Origin: Isoetes taiwanensis
Lineage: Eukaryota > Streptophyta > Lycopodiopsida > Isoetales > Isoetaceae
NCBI GenBank assembly: GCA_021234155.1
Contig: JAJEKV010000180.1
Span: forward strand, 124,001 to 188,000
Direction of reading: 5' to 3'
DNA length: 64,000 nucleotides
Every line of letters starts with the position of its first letter. Position 1 is the first letter of the stretch. Below, piece by piece: positions 37,641 through 47,999 of this stretch. Both the position numbers and the translations under genes were made by a program. A model generated the notes under the pieces. That model had not been told where the DNA came from and did no database searches. It was given only the letters and a program-made list of their open reading frames with translations.

Positions 37641-39500
37641 CGTGATCAGATTCTAAGAATCTTCTTAGAATCTTAGAAGTTTACGAAATCTATGGTAATT
37701 TAAGGGAATCTAGGGGAATCTTCATGAGATCTTTAAGAATCTAGAGGAATCTCAACAGAACCTTAGGGAATCTGAAGAATCTCAAGAGAATCTTCAGGAT
37801 TCTTGGAAGAATCTTTGAGAATCTAGGGGAATCCTCATAATATCTCAAGAAAGCTAAGAGAATCTACATAGAATCTTGATATAGTCTTTGGGAATTTAGG
37901 GAATCTCAAGAAAACCTTAGGGACTATGGGAACCTTAAGAGGATCTATGGGAATCTAACAGAATCTTCATCGCATCTTAGAGAATCTAAATAGAATCTTG
38001 GAGAATCTATATGAATCTTGAGAGAATAGTTCGGAATATAGGGAAATCTCGATGGAATCTTTAAGAATCTAGGGGAATCTTGATGAAATGTTGGAGAACC
38101 CAAGGAAAGCTTCGTAGGATCTAAGGGAATCTACATAGAATTGTGGGAAATCTAGGTGAATCTTAGGACAATCTTTGAGGATCTATGGGAATCTCGAGAG
38201 AATTTATGGAAATCTAGGGAATCTTCATAAAATATTTGAGAATCTAGGTGAACCTTGATAGAATCTTAGAGAATCTAGGGGAATCTACATAGAATCTTTA
38301 AAAATCTAGGGGAATCTCGATAGAATCTTTTAGATTCTATGGGAATCTTGATGGAATCTCAATCTTCATAGTATCTAAGGGAATGTAAAGGAATCTCAAT
38401 AAAATCTTTAGGAATCTGGCGAATCTTCATGAAATCCTTGAAAAATTATAGAAATCTTCATAGGATCGAAGGGAATCAAGAGACAATACAAAGAGTCATG
38501 GAAAATCTAGGTGAATCTTTGGGCAATATCTAGAAATCTAGGGGAATTTCGAGAGGACATAAGGATATCGAAGGGAATCTTCATAGGATATTTGAGAATC
38601 TAGGGGAATCTTCTTAGAATCTTAGAGAATCTAGGAGAATCTACATAGAATCTTGGGGAATTTATGTGAATCTTGAGAGAATATTTGGGAATCTTGATGG
38701 GGTCTTTGAGATTCTAGGGGAATCTTGATGGAATCTTGGAGAGCATAAAGGAGTCTACATATGATCTAAAGGAATCTTCATAAAATCTTTAATAATCGAG
38801 GGGAATATCTGGGAATCTTGATGAAATCTTGGAGAACTTAAAGGAATCTTCATAGAATCTAAGAGAATCTAAAAGAATCTTCATAAAATTTTTAGAAATC
38901 TAGGAGAATCTTGATGGAATCATGGAGAATCCAGAGGAATCTATATAGAATCTTGAGGAATCTAAGGGAATGTTGATGGAATTGTGGAGAATCTAGAGGA
39001 ATCTTTATAGAATCTATAGGAATCCAAGATAATCTACATAGAACCATGGGGAATCTGTGTGAATCTTGAGGCATCTTTAGGAATGTAGGGTAATCTCGAG
39101 AGAATTTATGGGAACCTAGGGAATCTTCATAGAAATACTTGGTAATTTTGGGGAATCTTGATAGAATCTTAGAGAATCTAGGAAATATACATAGAATCTT
39201 GAGAAAACTATGTGAATTTTGAGAGAATCTAAGAGAATCTTCATGGAATCTTGGAGAACCTTCTATGATCTAAAGGAATCACAAGGCAATCTTGGAGAAT
39301 CTTTAGGAATCACAAGAGAATCATTAAGAATTTAGGAAAATCTTGATGGAATCTTGAACAATATAGAAGGATCTACATAGAAACTTGAAGAATCTAGAGA
39401 AATCTTGGGATCTCAAGATCTTAAGGAATAATGGAAAAATTTGAGGAGAATCTTAAGGAATTTATGAAAATATCAAGAGAATCCAGTAAAATCTAAGAGA
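37640..39500. repeat. GAATCT minisatellite array, ~31-bp period
   Basis: The longest array in the window. Its clearest part (38260-38345) repeats a 31-bp unit beginning AATCTAGGGGAATCT exactly at 31-bp steps (38272, 38303). Each unit contains two or three GAATCT words, giving sub-periods of about 10-12 bp. Many units have lost register. No protein coding; open frames rich in Asp, Ser, His and Leu are by-products. Confidence 0.9.
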
Positions 39501-39575
39501 TATATCTTTGTATTTGGCTTCTAGTTGGATTTGTACCGTCCCTAACTCGTACAGGCCCTACATAGTACAAAGACT

Positions 39576-39577
<2 letters not shown>

Positions 39578-39648
<71 letters not shown>
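39578..39648. repeat. (TA)n microsatellite
   Basis: About 71 bp of TA preceding tandem copy 1. Confidence 0.98.
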
Positions 39649-39650
<2 letters not shown>

Positions 39651-41469
39651 TTATATATATAAAACTATTCTATATGTGCCAGGAAAGGATGTACCCATGC
39701 TATATAGAGATTAATGCCGACCGTCCGATTGGAGATGGAGGGCCATGATGCCGCCACCTCATGGGAGAGGTCATGCATGGGCATAGAAATATGATGGGGG
39801 ACATGCATAGGGGCATGCACCATGTCTTTAAGCCGTCGGATTAAAAGGGGAGGAGAAATCATGGTCCTTAATTTTATAAGGAAAGTGCAAGGAAGCTTCC
39901 TCAAAAGTGGATTTGGTGCAACCAATCTTAACCGTTAGATCAAAAGGGGGAGGATAAATCTTAGCCATTCATTTTTTTATTAAATTAGAATTTTTTATAT
40001 TAAAGGAGGTGAGTTGGCACCCTTTATTTAATGAAAAGATAGTGAGGTGGCAACTCATTAATTACGAAGCGTCCTTGGAAGCTTCCTTTTTTTGCGTCCC
40101 CTTCAAACGACTTTATCTTGTGGTGGAGGTCTCGGATCAAAGTGGGACCCACGCCCTTGGATTCCTCTCATCAAATGCTTTCCGATGAGTAGTGGTTTGG
40201 CATCGTTCCGTGCAATGTTGGATAATCTAAGGGAATATTCATAGAATCTAAGGGAATTTGAGAGATATTGGGATAAAGGGAACCTCAAGAGAATCTCAAG
40301 AATCTATGGGAATCTCAAAAGAATCTAGGGGAATCTAAGAAAACCTTCAAAAAAGGTTTAAGAATCGAGGGAAATCTCGATGGAATCTTAGAGATCTAAG
40401 GGGGTCTTCATAGAACTTAAGGGAATCTATAAGAATCTACATAGAATCTTGGGGAATCTAAACGAATCTTCAAATAATCTTTGAAAATCTAGGGGAATCT
40501 TTATAGAACCTCAAGAATCTAGGGGGATCTTTGTGGAATCTTAGGGAATCGCAGGAGATTCCAAGGGATCTAGGGGAATCTTTGACAGTAGGTGCGTTCT
40601 ACAGGGGAATCTTCATAGAATCTAAGGGAATCTAGAAGAATCTAGAAGAATCTTAGGATAATATTTGGAAATCTAAGGGAATCTCAAGAGAATATTTAAG
40701 ACACTAAAGGAATCTAGAGGAATCTTGGGATAACCTTTGGAATCAAGGAAATGTCAAGAGAATCTTAATGAATCTATGGGAATCAAAAGAATATAGAGGA
40801 ATCTAAGAGAAACTTCAAAAAATGTTTGAGAATCAGGGGGAATCTTTATGGAATCCTAGAGAATCTAGTGGAATCTTGATAGAATCTAAGGGAATCTAGG
40901 AGAATCTACATAGAATCTTAGGGAATCTTCAGATAATCTTTGAAAATCTAGGGGAATCTTTGTAGAACCTTAAGAATCTAGGGGATGTTTATGGAATTTT
41001 AGGGAATTTAGGGGGAATCCAAGGGGATCTAGGGGAATCTTTGACACTAGGTGTGTTCTACAGGGGGATCTTCATAGAATCTAAGGAAATCTTGAAGAAT
41101 CTACATGGAATTTTGAGGAATCTTAGGATAATCTTTGAGAATCTAGGGGAATCTCAAGAGAATCTTTAAGAATCTAAAGGAATCTAAGGGAATCTTCATA
41201 AAATCTTTGAGTATCTAGAGAATCTTGGAGAATCTATATAGAATCTTCATCGCATGACTTTAAATTTGACTTCTACTCGATTTTGTACAATTCCTCGAAG
41301 AATAGTCCGCGGATCTTGGGGAATATAAGCGCACATTGATGGAATCTCATAGTATCTAGGGACATTTTTGTAGTCTTTGGAGAATCTTGGAGAATCTTTA
41401 TAGGATCTTCGTTGGATGGCATTGCATTTGGCTTCTAGTCGAATTTGTACAGTCCCTCATAGTACAATA
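39649..41469 (+). repeat. Tandem duplication, copy 1 (module plus satellite)
   Basis: Begins CATTATATATATAAAACTAT, carries a GC-rich module (to about 40215) and a GAATCT array, and ends in TTCTAGTCGAATTTGTACAG and TCCCTCATAGTACA. It is almost base-for-base identical to 41563-43427. Confidence 0.92.
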
Positions 41470-41562
41470 ACTTGTATATTATATATATTATATATATCAG
41501 TTATCCTATTATATATATAGATATGAGGGTACTTACATACGGGGGTGTTACATATTTATATT

Positions 41563-43427
41563 CATTATATATATAAAACTATTCTATGTGTGCCAGGAAA
41601 GGATGTACCCATGCTATATAGAGATTAATGCCGACCGTCCGATTGGAGATGGAGGGCCATGATGCCGCCACCTCATGGGAGAGGTCATGTATGGGCATAG
41701 AAATATGATGGGGGACATGCATAGGGGCATGCACCATGTCTTTAAGCCGTCGGATCAAAAGGGGAGGAGAAATCATGGTCCTTAATTTTATAAGGAAAGT
41801 GCAAGGAAGCTTCCTCAAAAGTGGATTTGGTGCAACCAATCTTAACCGTTAGATCAAAAGGGGGAGGATAAATCTTAGCCATTCATTTTTTTATTAAATT
41901 AGAATTTTTTATATTAAAGGAGGTGAGTTGGCACCCTTTATTTAATGAAAAGATAGTGAGGTGGCAACTCATTAATTACGAAGCGTCCTTGGAAGCTTCC
42001 TTTTTTTGCGTCCCCTTCAAACGACTTTATCTTGTGGTGGAGGTCTCGGATCAAAGTGAGACCCACGCCGTTGGATTCCTCTCATCAAATGCTTTCCGAT
42101 GAGTAGTGGTTTGACATCGTTCCGTGCAATGTTGGATAATCTAAGGGAATATTCATAGAATCTAAGGGAATTTGAGAGATATTGGGATAATCTTTGAAAA
42201 TCAAGGGAACCTCAAGAGAATCTCAAGAATCTATGGGAATCTCAAAAGAATCTAGGGGAATCTAAGAAAACCTTCAAAAAAGGTTTAAGAATCGAGGGAA
42301 ATCTCGATGGAATCTTAGAGATCTAAGGGGGTCTTCATAGAACTTAAGGGAATCTATAAGAATCTACATAGAATCTTGGGGAATCTAAACGAATCTTCAA
42401 ATAATCTTTGAAAATCTAGGGGAATCTTTATAGAACCTCAAGAATCTAGGGGGATCTTTGTGGAATCTTAGGGAATCGCAGGAGATTCCAAGGGATCTAG
42501 GGGAATCTTTGACAGTAGGTGCGTTCTACAGGGGAATCTTCATAGAATCTAAGGGAATCTAGAAGAATCTAGATGGAATCTTGGAGAATCTAGAAGAATC
42601 TTAGGATAATATTTGGAAATCTAAGGGAATCTCAAGAGAATATTTAAGACACTAAAGGAATCTAGAGGAATCTTGGGATAACCTTTGGAATCAAGGAAAT
42701 GTCAAGAGAATCTTAATGAATCTATGGGAATCAAAAGAATATAGAGGAATCTAAGAGAAACTTCAAAAAATGTTTGAGAATCAGGGGGAATCTTTATGGA
42801 ATCCTAGAGAATCTAGTGGAATCTTGATAGAATCTAAGGGAATCTAGGAGAATCTACATAGAATCTTAGGGAATCTACAGGAATCTTCAGATAATCTTTG
42901 AAAATCTAGGGGAATCTTTGTAGAACCTTAAGAATCTAGGGGATGTTTATGGAATTTTAGGGAATTTAGGGGGAATCCAAGGGGATCTAGGGGAATCTTT
43001 GACACTAGGTGTGTTCTACAGGGGGATCTTCATAGAATCTAAGGAAATCTTGAAGAATCTACATGGAATTTTGAGGAATCTTAGGATAATCTTTGAGAAT
43101 CTAGGAGAATCTCAAGAGAATCTTTAAGAATCTAAAGGAATCTAAGGGAATCTTCATAAAATCTTTGAGTATCTAGAGAATCTTGGAGAATCTATATAGA
43201 ATCTTCATCGCATGACTTTAAATTTGACTTCTACTCGATTTTGTACAATTCCTCGAAGAATAGTCCGCGGATCTTGGGGAATATAAGCGCACATTGATGG
43301 AATCTCATAGTATCTAGGGACATTTTTGTAGTCTTTGGAGAATCTTGGAGAATCTTTATAGGATCTTCGTTGGATGGCATTGCATTTGGCTTCTAGTCGA
43401 ATTTGTACAGTCCCTCATAGTACAGTC
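41563..43427 (+). repeat. Tandem duplication, copy 2
   Basis: Starts 1,914 bp after copy 1 and ends 1,958 bp after the end of copy 1, so it is 44 bp longer. The extra bases are small insertions within the GAATCT array (near 42190, 42570 and 42870). A 93-bp spacer (41470-41562) separates the copies. Only a few substitutions separate them, so the duplication is recent. Confidence 0.92.
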
Positions 43428-43520
43428 CAGATCTGAGATGGACGGCCAGGATTCCAAGATCTACATTCAATATAATTGTATATATATAGGTGATATGATA
43501 TATATATATATTGCAAAAAA
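43424..43520 (-). repeat. Inverted fragment of the (TA)n/GC-rich module
   Basis: Reverse complement of the start of 9940-10330 (AGATCTGAGATGGACGGCC, ATTCAATATAATTGTATATA). It joins the tandem array to the reverse-transcriptase gene. Confidence 0.75.
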
Positions 43521-43587
43521 TATTTTCCTACCTCCAACCGGAAGGCAGGAACATGGTCCCGTAATTCGTATAGGGCGAGGAGGGTCC

Positions 43588-43612
43588 CTATACTAATATA
43601 GGGACCACTCCT
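43588..43612. other. Strong hairpin just past the reverse-transcriptase stop
   Basis: GGTCCCTATA and TATAGGGACC are inverted copies around a 4-nt loop, nested within an outer GGCAGGA...TCCTGCC pair (about 43543-43618). On the minus strand this is the immediate 3' flank of the reverse-transcriptase ORF, a plausible RNA structure at the element's 3' end. Confidence 0.6.
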
Positions 43613-43623
43613 GCCAACTGCCT

Positions 43624-46014
43624 TTAGTCTAAAAATGCACGCAACATAGAAGCAATTTGCTTAAAAGAGACGTCTAACCTGTATGTGTTCAACATCTTTG
43701 TAAAAACTGTGACGTCAAATTTGAGGCCTGGGAAGTCTGCATTCTTCAAGGTTCTGCCCACAGTGGTCCATACATCCCTTTCATGAAATCCTTTTTGAAC
43801 AAACTGTAAAATCAACTGGTGTATCTCATGTGCTGCTTGATTTGGGCAGTTGTGCACATAAAGGTAAGGTATCAGTTGTGATATTATCACATTTTTAGCC
43901 ATGTAATAGGGCCTACATCCACTAGCATCCACAAATTTACTGATTTGGAATGGGAGGTTATCCCGCTTATCATATCTACTCATCTTAAAAATCCCATGCA
44001 TGGGGTCGAGTATTTCAATCTTGAGGTTGAGGAAGTTAATTGCTTGCCCTTTTGCTGGTACGCCATAGGGTTGTTCCCAATACATGGTTTCATCTTTGAT
44101 TTCTAGATGTTGGAGATTATATATGCTTGGAATTTTTTCATTATCCCCTTCCAGCCTAAGCGCAGTTCTAATATGCCTATTGTTAAGACTGACAAGGTCA
44201 TCAATATACCTATGTGTGGCATTAAAGGCTGCAGCTTCCTCAATTAAACCCAATTTAATGAGTTTCATAATAAATTTAAACTCGAACAGTCCTAAGTATA
44301 GGTTGCACCAAGCAGGGCTGCTGGAGAAGCCCATTGGTATACCCTTGATCTGCCTCCAAAACTTAGTGCCCATTTGCAAGAAGCAGCTCTTTAACAACCA
44401 TATATTCATGTCAATAAATGTTTCTTTGCTGATGAGACTCCATTTGTCACTGCTGGGCATTTTATCCTTCCATTCTAGGCAAACTTCATTATTACCCTTC
44501 ACCATGTACCACATCTCATAGCGCGCAGATCTAGCCTTTTGGAAACACCAGACCATATCAGCTAACTCTTGCATTACCTGACAGATCCCGTCATCCCCAT
44601 TAATGGGAATATTTTCATAGCAGCGTGCTATGTCAGCAACAAAGACATCTTTTACCTCTGCCGGTATATTACAGATGAAATCATATACAGAATTAATACA
44701 CCAGGCTGCTTTAACTTTGTTCCTTCGAAAAAAGTTAATTCTGCTAAGCTTTTCTTCACAGATTTGTGGCCAGATCTCCAAAAAGGTGTTAAGCCCTTGA
44801 GCTATCACTGTAGCAAGTTGTGAGAAAGTTGAATTGTGTGCACTAGTTAACCATCTATAAGTGCCCTTGTGCGCCTTAAAGATGCCGAACAGATAGGGGA
44901 GTTCAGAGTTGGTCAGTTCCCAGTCACCTAAGAAGTTTTGCAGATCAGAAGAAATACTAGCTTTCAATGCATTTGGATCAGAGTGGATCACCTCAAAGTC
45001 AGTACTGGACAATCTGACAAGTGCCTGTTCTCTAATGTATCTTGGGCAAATGAACGAGGGGTTATTAGCAGCCTTATCCACCCCTGAGATGTACAAATTG
45101 TTAACAAGCCATTGAATATTTTTGATGACAGCATTGTCATTAATAGGGAACTTTTTCTTGTGTTTAGCATTCTGTTTGATGAAGCACTTTGCCATCTTTT
45201 TAGCTTTACTAAAAATTTCAGCTTTACAGGTGTTAACTAGTTTCTCCTTAACACCAAGAATGGAATATCTATGCACACTGAAAAACTGATCAATGGTCTT
45301 CCTGATTTCCCTCGTGAATTGTAGCAGCGAGAAAGGCTGGTCTGGAATGTGGTTAAGGCCAAGACGGATCCAGTTCCTAAGAGCCTTATTATGCACAATT
45401 TCAAGTTTTGTGGTCCGTATATGGCCAATGCTGTGGTCGACATATTTTTTAAGACTTGGATTTGCGCATGGGCAAGGCATCTCAGCAGTTTCAGCAAAAA
45501 CTCTTTTTGGCTTATACAGCATGTTTTTTAAATTTCGTGCATATTTCCAGCCAAAAATAGTGTCCTCACAAATTTTACTGCCAACTAGGCCAAGCTTTTT
45601 GCTGATTACATCCGTAAAGATGCTTGCAAACTTGATTTTATCAATGGCTTTTGAAAAAAACTTGAAATGCACAAACTTAGTCTTCCTTTTGCTGTTAATG
45701 TAGGTCTGCAACGCCCATCGGCCTTCCGCTTTCTTTACCAATACTTTTGTATTTTTCTGGTTAGACAACCCCACAGTATCCATTAATGCAATAAACATTA
45801 AGCAAACAATTAGCAACTTACTTGTATGGTTATACGCGACAGTGAGGAAGCTAATCTGATATACAATACCAAAGCTTGCTGAGGTATTGTCTATGTAGTT
45901 TTTATTGCATAGCAATATAGTCTTAGATGGTAGCCCAATAGGGTTTACCCTTGTCTTAAAATAGCCAAAGGGCCATTCATAGTTACCAAACATAGCAATA
46001 AACGTAAAATAGTA
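43624..46014 (-). CDS. Penelope-like element reverse transcriptase, C-terminal exon
   Basis: A 789-residue open frame from the ATG at 45993, or 796 residues if spliced at 46014. RT motifs run in order, numbered from that Met: VDKAANNPSFICPRY near 305, LFGIFKAHKGTYRWLTSAHN near 368 (the HK...R fingers block of Penelope-like enzymes), motif A FVADIARCYENIPI (Asp454), motif B GIPMGFSSSPAWCNLYL (551-567), motif C RYIDDLVSLNN (Asp598, Asp599), then FLNLKIEI and YDKRD near 674. An upstream CPC...H...GHI block near 173-191 looks like a zinc-binding site. All catalytic Asp residues are kept, with no stop or frameshift. No GIY-YIG nuclease is seen at either end, unlike canonical Penelope elements. It primes DNA synthesis from an RNA template; a TERT-related or domesticated role is possible. 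Confidence 0.85.
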   Translation of the reverse strand, partial: YYFTFIAMFGNYEWPFGYFKTRVNPIGLPSKTILLCNKNYIDNTSASFGIVYQISFLTVAYNHTSKLLIVCLMFIALMDTVGLSNQKNTKVLVKKAEGRWALQTYINSKRKTKFVHFKFFSKAIDKIKFASIFTDVISKKLGLVGSKICEDTIFGWKYARNLKNMLYKPKRVFAETAEMPCPCANPSLKKYVDHSIGHIRTTKLEIVHNKALRNWIRLGLNHIPDQPFSLLQFTREIRKTIDQFFSVHRYSILGVKEKLVNTCKAEIFSKAKKMAKCFIKQNAKHKKKFPINDNAVIKNIQWLVNNLYISGVDKAANNPSFICPRYIREQALVRLSSTDFEVIHSDPNALKASISSDLQNFLGDWELTNSELPYLFGIFKAHKGTYRWLTSAHNSTFSQLATVIAQGLNTFLEIWPQICEEKLSRINFFRRNKVKAAWCINSVYDFICNIPAEVKDVFVADIARCYENIPINGDDGICQVMQELADMVWCFQKARSARYEMWYMVKGNNEVCLEWKDKMPSSDKWSLISKETFIDMNIWLLKSCFLQMGTKFWRQIKGIPMGFSSSPAWCNLYLGLFEFKFIMKLIKLGLIEEAAAFNATHRYIDDLVSLNNRHIRTALRLEGDNEKIPSIYNLQHLEIKDETMYWEQPYGVPAKGQAINFLNLKIEILDPMHGIFKMSRYDKRDNLPFQISKFVDASGCRPYYMAKNVIISQLIPYLYVHNCPNQAAHEIHQLILQFVQKGFHERDVWTTVGRTLKNADFPGLKFDVTVFTKMLNTYRLDVSFKQIASMLRAFLD

Positions 46015-46067
46015 CTAGATTGCAGAAATGCTTAGAATTCAAGAATGAATGTTTTGTTACCTTATAC
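46015..46067 (-). other. Putative 53-nt intron in the reverse-transcriptase gene
   Basis: The upstream exon ends ...GAAAATCAA before GTATAAGG, and the downstream exon starts after TGCAATCTAG. Splicing joins the two frames in phase 0; without it the upstream frame ends at TAA (46064-46062). At 53 nt it is shorter than usual plant introns, so a small deletion breaking the frame is the alternative. Confidence 0.5.
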
Positions 46068-46613
46068 TTGATTTTCAAAGTCGAGTTTGCCTTTGCTTTG
46101 TCTGATGCTTGATCTGCCATTCTTGTTCACATTGCCTTTGTTGACCGAATATTCAGTATTGCATGCCGCATTGCCAATTCCATGATTGTTGAGATTTGTG
46201 CCACTTCCAGACGCTGTTGAACTTCCGCTTGTTTTTTTCTTTCCAGTGGGTGGCATGATGATTTGAATTTCTTCCTCATCCCCATGCCTTACTTTTTTCC
46301 GGTAACTGCTCATCCTAATTTTTTCCTCATGTTCCTGTTCCATGGCTTTGAGCAGAAAGTCTTTGCCTTTAATAGTCTTTTCCAGAATATCCGCCATTTT
46401 AGAGTTCCCAAATTCCTGTTTTAAGTTGGCATTTTCATCCTCCGCAAATCTAATTGCCATTTTAATCATGCATTCCCTAACTTTTAGGTACCCAATATAA
46501 GCTAGGGCACCAATTCTCAACGGTTTTGAATTCATTATCTCATGGAAATGCTGGAACCTATAGCGAGGAGATTTATTGGGATCAATCTTATCCATACTGT
46601 TCATTATATACCA
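46068..46613 (-). CDS. Penelope-like RT gene, middle exon, downstream half
   Basis: Starting directly at the transposon's left end, the frame reads WYIMNSMDKIDPNKSPRYRF, then a charged helical region (KVRECMIKMAIRFAEDENAN and EKTIKGKDFLLKAMEQEHEE, likely coiled coil) and a Ser/Gly/Asn-rich basic linker. It has no recognised domain and is the N-terminal extension of the RT protein. Codons extending further upstream to 46688 belong to the inserted transposon and are spurious. The frame continues the ORF at 54401-55546 across the insertion. Confidence 0.75.
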
Positions 46614-46650
46614 TACTGGGTGAAAGTATCTTTGGTGGGTAGCAAAAAAC

Positions 46651-46963
46651 GACCCGAAAGACCAAAGACCAAAGACACCAAAATACATTTTTCCCCACCG
46701 TCATACATTTTTTTTCCCACCCTTCACCTATATAGTACCACCTATATTCTGCCCGCCTATTCGTCTAGCCGGTGCCGTTTATACAATCATTACTGTTTTG
46801 TCGCCCCGTAATGAAAGCGACCCCTAACTGGAACCACTAGACAAACGAAACGAACTTTCAATTTGTGTTTTTCCAAATCTCTCTTCCCCAACTTTCTCTA
46901 CTCCTACCAAGCAACCCGCGAATTTGCGCTTTTCGGTTTCCACTTTATACAAACGGATCAACC
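46651..46963 (+). promoter_or_regulatory. Left subterminal region and putative promoter
   Basis: Between the left terminal repeat and the first ATG of the plus-strand gene lie short direct repeats (AAAGACCAAAGACCAAAGAC; CATACATTTTT twice) and a CTATATAGTACC TATA-like box near 46730. The leader is pyrimidine-rich (CTCTCTTCCCCAACTTTCTC), common before plant start sites, and the start context is AACCATGGTAA. Function is inferred from position only. Confidence 0.4.
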
Positions 46964-47999
46964 ATGGTAAAGAAGGTGATTGATCCGCCCGCTCAAGCAG
47001 TAATTCCAACGGAACCCATTATCCGGGTAAGCAAAAAGCAACAAAACAAAATTTCAATGGGTTTAGGGTTCAACCCTGTTAATTCGATTTTCTTGCATTC
47101 TTCCGGCCGGAAGAAACGTTCCCTTAAGACCGGACTGGCTGATTGCCGAACCGAAGAAGACTTCCATGCGTATGCAGGTCTGCCAAACGAGGGCGTTCAT
47201 CCCTCTCAATTTCGAACAGACCTCATATCTGCAGCAGAGTACAATGAAGTTTGGGATACCAACGGGGTCATTCCTGGCAAAACTTCCATTGACAAGGTGA
47301 GGCGAACACCTAAGAAGCTCTAATAGAGCTTCTGAGCAAAATATACCCGGACGGGTTGAAGAACAGAGAAGTTAGAAAGACAGTATCATACCTATTTGCA
47401 TTCAATAACTGCCTCAGAGCAAAGCAGGATCCACAGAAGTTCAAGGTTAATTGGGCAGCAGTTGCAGCAAAGAGTAGAGCCTACAAGCGAAGGTTAAAAG
47501 TGAACCGGCAAGCAGTGCTCCAGCAAGCAGGGCAGAGGCCAGCAAATCTCAGCAAACCACAGCACCTGAAAGCATAGCAGAAAGGCCAGTTTCAGGAGGC
47601 ACTGGTATTAAATTAGAAGGGAGGCCGTCCATAAGGAGCTTTGCACTGTGCCCAACAGCTTACACAGCTTATGGGGAGAACATATCACGCCTGGAAGTCC
47701 TATGCAAAGATTTGCAGGAAACCCTAGACACGCAGCAGGCTGATTTAGTCTCCAAGAAGGAGCTAGTTGTCCAGTCCCAGGCTAAGGGAGCTTTCTTCTT
47801 GGCTTCAGAAGAGAAATTGCAGAAAATTAAAGACAACATCTCACGTCTTCAAGCAGTCACAGGTCCTGATGCTGGTGCCTCTGCTGAGCTACTGAGCTTG
47901 GAGAGAGAGAAAGACATGGCAGAGTACATGCTCAAAGCCCTTGTTGAAATGGGGGGTGGCCCAATAGATGAGGGGATAGTTCAACAGTGGCCACTATAG
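46964..47999 (+). pseudogene. Transposon plus-strand gene, N-terminal and coiled-coil part (unknown family)
   Basis: From the ATG at 46964 a 119-codon frame starts MVKKVIDPPAQAVIPTEPII, with a basic middle and an acidic EEDFHAYAGLPNEGVHPSQF segment. A one-base shift at about 47320 moves to a frame reading LIELLSKIYPDGLKNREVRK through to a basic helix (RAYKRRLKVNRQAVLQQAG). A further shift near 47540 leads to ISRLEVLCKDLQETLDTQQA and a long heptad-rich coiled coil ending at TAG near 47999. I do not recognise the family. The three frames read as one protein once the shifts are allowed for, so it was a real gene and is now broken. Confidence 0.65.

Noticed and set aside
39665-41839. Two nearly identical 86-codon minus-strand frames (39925-39665 and 41839-41579) as a duplicated gene
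   Set aside because: They lie in the non-coding GC-rich module. Their similarity is explained by the DNA-level tandem duplication, and the frame is not kept in other module copies.
37640-43200. CRISPR-like regular repeats
   Set aside because: The array lacks constant repeats with unique spacers. It is a degenerate minisatellite in a eukaryotic genome.
43928-45703. Plus-strand frames of up to 145 codons opposite the RT gene
   Set aside because: They are antisense shadows of the conserved RT ORF and have no domain of their own.
43624-46014. Group II intron or organellar maturase RT
   Set aside because: The HK...R block, the motif A context (DIARCYENIP) and the YIDD context match Penelope-type enzymes, not maturases, and no domain X or HNH is present.
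46062-46688. A 208-codon protein starting at 46688
   Set aside because: The first ~25 codons come from the terminal repeat of the inserted transposon. The real frame enters from 54401 across the insertion.
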